Assembly (NCBI GenBank): GCA_030045215.1
Contig: JASIBJ010000284.1
Coordinates: forward strand, 1-7,515
Length of the DNA stretch: 7,515 bases
Source: Streptosporangiaceae bacterium
Lineage (GTDB): Bacteria; Actinomycetota; Actinomycetes; Streptosporangiales; Streptosporangiaceae
Reading direction: 5' to 3'
Made by a program: the position numbers and the translations under genes. Positions 5,838 to 7,515 of this stretch are shown here, one piece after another (position 1 is the stretch's first letter; each line of letters begins with the position of its first letter). The notes under the pieces were generated by a model that was given only the letters and a program-made list of their open reading frames with translations, made no database searches and was not told the DNA's origin.

Positions 5838-5874
5838 CGCTAGCTTGACGTAACTATCGCGCGCTAGATATACT
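5838..5874 (+). promoter_or_regulatory. Sigma70-type promoter of the small HbhA-like gene
   Basis: TTGACG (5845-5850) and TATACT (5869-5874) are spaced by 18 nt. CGCTAG occurs upstream of the -35 (5838-5843) and again in the spacer next to the -10 (5862-5867). CTAGC (5840-5844) and GCTAG (5863-5867) also form an inverted repeat. The region shares TGGGCCGCT, TTGAC and GCGCTWGATATAST with the minus-strand promoter at 859-892. Confidence 0.75.
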
Positions 5875-5902
5875 GAGCAGAGTAATCTGGCAGAGATCTT
5901 AC

Positions 5903-5909
5903 GAGGAGG
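5903..5909 (+). promoter_or_regulatory. Strong Shine-Dalgarno site
   Basis: GAGGAGG ends 4 nt before the ATG at 5914 and fixes the start of the small HbhA-like gene. Its strength suggests a highly translated protein. Confidence 0.75.
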
Positions 5910-5913
5910 AGAA

Positions 5914-6237
5914 ATGGCCGATCAGGAGTATCAGAACGAGATCATGAAGGCGATCAGCAAGAGCCAGGCGGCCGTCGTGGAAGCCATCCAGAAGTGGGCC
6001 GCCACCGTCCACTCCATGAAGCCGGAGCTGCCCGGGCTGAACCTGCCGTTTGCCGACAGCCTGAACGTTGCCGACAAGCTGCCGAAGCCGGAGGACCTGG
6101 TGAAGAGCGCCTACGACTTCGCCGAGCAGCTGCTCGCTAACCAGCGCAAGTTCGCCGAGGACGTGCTCAAGGCGGCGGCCCCGCTCCGTGGCAGCGCTAA
6201 CGGCCGTGACACGAGCAAGGAGGCGAGCAAAGCCTGA
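5914..6237 (+). CDS. Small HbhA/MLDS-like helical protein, 107 residues
   Basis: A soluble, probably all-helical protein without a signal peptide. Residues 5-35 form an amphipathic helix (NEIMKAISKSQAAVVEAIQK at 8-27). Residues 36-60 are Pro-rich (MKPELPGLNLPFADSLNVAD at 35-54). Residues 62-90 are a second helix ending in QLLANQRKFAEDVLKAAAPL (72-91), and the short tail is basic (SKEASKA). The gene directly precedes an XRE regulator, as HbhA (Rv0475) neighbours Rv0474 in Mycobacterium tuberculosis and MLDS neighbours MLDSR in Rhodococcus. By that context it is a candidate adhesin-like, lipid-droplet or polyester-granule surface protein, although it is much shorter than HbhA (199 residues) and lacks the long Lys/Ala tail. 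The other HbhA-like gene (75-827) supplies such a tail and shares the central block. A strong promoter, strong SD and strong terminator suggest a single highly expressed transcript. Function is inferred from context, not demonstrated. Confidence 0.85.
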   Translation: MADQEYQNEIMKAISKSQAAVVEAIQKWAATVHSMKPELPGLNLPFADSLNVADKLPKPEDLVKSAYDFAEQLLANQRKFAEDVLKAAAPLRGSANGRDTSKEASKA

Positions 6238-6255
6238 CGAGCAGGCGAGGATGGT

Positions 6256-6291
6256 CCGAACCCCTGGATGCGAGCCGCATCGGGGGTTCGG
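6256..6291 (+). terminator. Long two-part hairpin terminator or attenuator
   Basis: CCGAACCCCT (6256-6265) pairs with GGGGGTTCGG (6282-6291, one T-G wobble), then a bulged G, then an inner stem GATGCG/CGCATC (6267-6272 and 6276-6281) with loop AGC. The near-continuous 16-bp stem lies 18 nt after the HbhA-like stop and before the XRE gene. It should end most transcripts of the upstream gene while the regulator is read at a lower level. No U-tract is present. Confidence 0.8.
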
Positions 6292-6364
6292 TGCGCGTGA
6301 GCGACTTGCGATACTTGCTCCGCGCGCATTTGGCCACCAACCGCGAGCCTGGACGGGGAGAACC

Positions 6365-6751
6365 ATGGCCAGCCAGTGGGATGCACAGATGGAGGCGTTC
6401 GGCGCGTTCATCCGCAGCCAGCGCAAGCTGGCTAACCTCACGCTTCGCCAGCTCGCCGAGCTGACGAGCCTGTCGAACCCGTACCTGAGCGAGCTGGAAC
6501 GGGGCATGCACCAGCCGACGGTCCGGGTGCTCAAGCAGTTGTCCGACGCGCTCAACGTGTCGGCCGAGATGCTGCTAGCGCAGGCTGGCCTGCTGGAGCG
6601 CGAGGACGCCGCGCAGGCAGAACCTGGCCGGCCGGCCGCCGACAGCGTCGAGCGCGCGATCCGGACCGATGGCCAGCTCGACGAGAGCCAGAAGGCCGCG
6701 CTGCTGGCGGTTTACCAGAGCATGACCAGGGCGCAGCCGCCGCAGAGCTGA
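6365..6751 (+). CDS. XRE-family transcriptional regulator (Rv0474/MLDSR-like)
   Basis: A 128-residue DNA-binding protein. Residues 11-65 are a Cro/C1-type helix-turn-helix: FGAFIRSQRKLANLTLRQLA (12-31), then ELTSLSNPYLSELERGMHQP (32-51), with the recognition helix at about NPYLSELERG (38-47) and the closing helix TVRVLKQLSDALNV (52-65). Residues 66-128 are a short helical tail with an acidic/Ala linker (79-92) and DESQKAALLAVYQSM (106-120), possibly for dimerisation or ligand sensing. The ATG at 6365 was chosen because GGGGAG (6355-6360) lies just upstream and the HTH begins soon after; the frame is open further upstream but crosses the terminator. In Rhodococcus the homologous regulator MLDSR controls the neighbouring lipid-droplet protein gene and responds to long-chain fatty acids. 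Regulation of both HbhA-like genes in this window is a reasonable inference. A direct ACTTGC repeat (6314-6319 and 6323-6328) in its own leader may be a binding site. Confidence 0.88.
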   Translation: MASQWDAQMEAFGAFIRSQRKLANLTLRQLAELTSLSNPYLSELERGMHQPTVRVLKQLSDALNVSAEMLLAQAGLLEREDAAQAEPGRPAADSVERAIRTDGQLDESQKAALLAVYQSMTRAQPPQS

Positions 6752-6828
6752 ACGGCATGCTGGACTAGGTAGTTGTGCCGGTCAGGCCGGCCGGGCTGGG
6801 CCGTGCTGACTGGGCGGGCGGTGATCCG

Positions 6829-7406
6829 ATGGCCGATTCATCCGTTCCCAGCACATATGCACTGTTGGCAGACGGCAGCACCGTGCACATCCGGCCCGCC
6901 GCGACTCCGCTGCTGACCCAGGAGGCGCTATTCGGCCAGGCCGGCATCATCGCCGCGCACAGCCTCGGTGAGCTGGTCGAGACCGCGGCGATGCTGCCGT
7001 GCCAGCCGCTGCCGGCCGGCCGGCGGGTCGCGATCGTCTCGAACGCAGGTGGCACCGGCGTCCTGGCCGCCGACGCATGCGCCGACGTCGGGCTGAGCGT
7101 GGCGGTCCTGACGCGATCGATCCGGGTGAAGCCCGTGCCGTTGTGTCGGGTTTTCTGGCCTCGAGCTCCGGCGGTGGCTGGCTGCCGGACGACGGGTGCG
7201 CCCGGCTGCTGGCCGCCTACCGGATCCCCCTGGTGACCAGCCGCCTCGTTACCGGCAGCGACGCGGCCGTTCGCGGTGTCGAGACGCTGATCGGAGTCGT
7301 GCAGGAGCCGGTATTCGGCCCGCTTATCGTGTTCGGGCTCGGGGGCGTGGCGTCCGAGGTGCTCGGCGACCACGTGGCCAGGCTGCCACCGCTGACCGAC
7401 ACCGAT
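6829..7406 (+). pseudogene. Decayed bifunctional GNAT acetyltransferase/acyl-CoA ligase (Pat-like)
   Basis: Pieces of the roughly 890-residue actinobacterial fusion of a GNAT acetyltransferase with an NDP-forming acyl-CoA synthetase, whose Pat relatives acetylate protein lysines. Piece 1 (from ATG 6829): YALLADGSTVHIRPA, the first strand of the GNAT domain. Piece 2 (from about 6901, same frame): TPLLTQEALFGQAGII through GRRVAIVSNAGGTGVLAADA, from the CoA-ligase domain. Piece 3 (from about 7110, shifted to another frame): DPGEARAVVSGFLASSSGGG then WLPDDGCARLLAAYRIPLV, the start of the ATP-grasp domain. Piece 4 (from about 7272): VETLIGVVQEPVFGPLIVFG through LGGVASEVLGDHVARLPPLT. Homology stops after TDTD at 7406. 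The GNAT catalytic core, the CoA-binding domain and the start of ATP-grasp are absent, and the frame change would end translation at 7236. Not functional. The fragments remain in the family's normal order, so serial deletion fits better than shuffling. Mis-assembly is an alternative. Confidence 0.82.
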
Positions 7407-7473
7407 GAATATGGAAATTTTCGGCTGCCGAGCTTTCCCTACCCCCTTCTGCCGTGCCCGGATTCGGAGGACG
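7407..7473. other. Breakpoint region with imperfect palindrome, possible left end of an inserted element
   Basis: Right after Pat homology ends, composition becomes AT-richer (GAATATGGAAATTTT). An imperfect palindrome follows: GGAAA (7413-7417), TCGGC (7421-7425), T, GCCGA (7427-7431), TTTCC (7434-7438). A Shine-Dalgarno sequence and the start of a new frame come next. This is compatible with the end of a mobile element, but the window stops too early to show a transposase or a matching right end. Confidence 0.35.
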
Positions 7474-7515
7474 ATGGCAACGACGGCGTGGATCGGAGGT
7501 GGATCCTCGGTGAAG
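7474..7515 (+). CDS. 5' end of an unidentified ORF (partial)
   Basis: ATG at 7474 encodes MATTAWIGGGSSVK and runs off the window. Two starts in the same frame each have an upstream SD-like GGAGG: ATG 7474 (GGAGG at 7466-7470, spacing 3, rather short) and GTG 7510 (GGAGG at 7495-7499, spacing 10). It is not recognisable from 14 residues. If the breakpoint at 7407 is an insertion, this may be the element's own gene. Confidence 0.35.
   Translation, partial: MATTAWIGGGSSVK

Noticed and set aside
5261..5848. A 195-codon plus-strand frame overlapping the transporter's end
   Set aside because: It crosses the transporter stop and two hairpins and lies antisense to the clear AcuC C-terminal remnant; its composition is Pro/Arg/Ala/Ser-rich with no family resemblance.
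6188..6364. N-terminal extension of the XRE regulator by 59 codons
   Set aside because: It overlaps the upstream gene and the terminator hairpin, and the extra residues show no domain; the ATG at 6365 has an SD and directly precedes the HTH.
1..7515. tRNA, rRNA, CRISPR array, prophage or plasmid functions
   Set aside because: No cloverleaf-type arms, no regularly spaced repeats, and no integrase, replication or complete transposase frame were seen on either strand.

Overview
The window is high-GC DNA with strongly G/C-biased third codon positions, GTG and probably leaderless starts, and GC-rich hairpin terminators without U-tracts. Together with an HbhA/MLDS-like gene next to its XRE regulator, an AcuC remnant and a GNAT/acyl-CoA-ligase Pat remnant, this points to a chromosomal segment of an actinobacterium. 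The genus cannot be told from the sequence.

Left part (1-3824, all on the minus strand). In transcription order: a 55-residue membrane protein (3809-3642) with a strong hairpin behind it; a fused ArsR-type HTH/SRPBCC regulator (3495-2737) whose promoter carries an inverted repeat between -35 and -10 and probably gives a leaderless GTG start; a full-length Baeyer-Villiger monooxygenase closely resembling phenylacetone monooxygenase (2594-969); and an alanine/lysine/proline-tailed HbhA-like protein (827-75) with its own promoter and a terminator at the window edge.

Middle (3810-5392). A gap of about 315 bp with only a doubtful 26-codon ORF separates the membrane peptide from a plus-strand AI-2E/PerM-family transporter (4126-5367), which ends in a short hairpin.

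Right part (5393-7515). A C-terminal stump of the deacetylase AcuC (5760-5449, minus) has no start codon and lacks most of its catalytic domain. Then come a second HbhA-like gene (5914-6237), a two-tier terminator and an XRE regulator (6365-6751), the arrangement known for mycobacterial Rv0475/Rv0474 and rhodococcal MLDS/MLDSR. The two HbhA-like proteins share a central block, and their promoters are strikingly similar, so they probably form one regulon. Downstream lies a badly decayed bifunctional GNAT/acyl-CoA-ligase gene (6829-7406) with apparent internal deletions and a frame change. It stops abruptly at an AT-richer stretch with an imperfect palindrome, followed by the start of another reading frame. 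Both the acetyl-lysine eraser (AcuC) and writer (Pat-like) are therefore dead here, while the surface/lipid-droplet-type gene pair between them looks intact.

No tRNA, rRNA, CRISPR array or complete mobile element was seen. All family assignments come from reading the sequence; no search was run.
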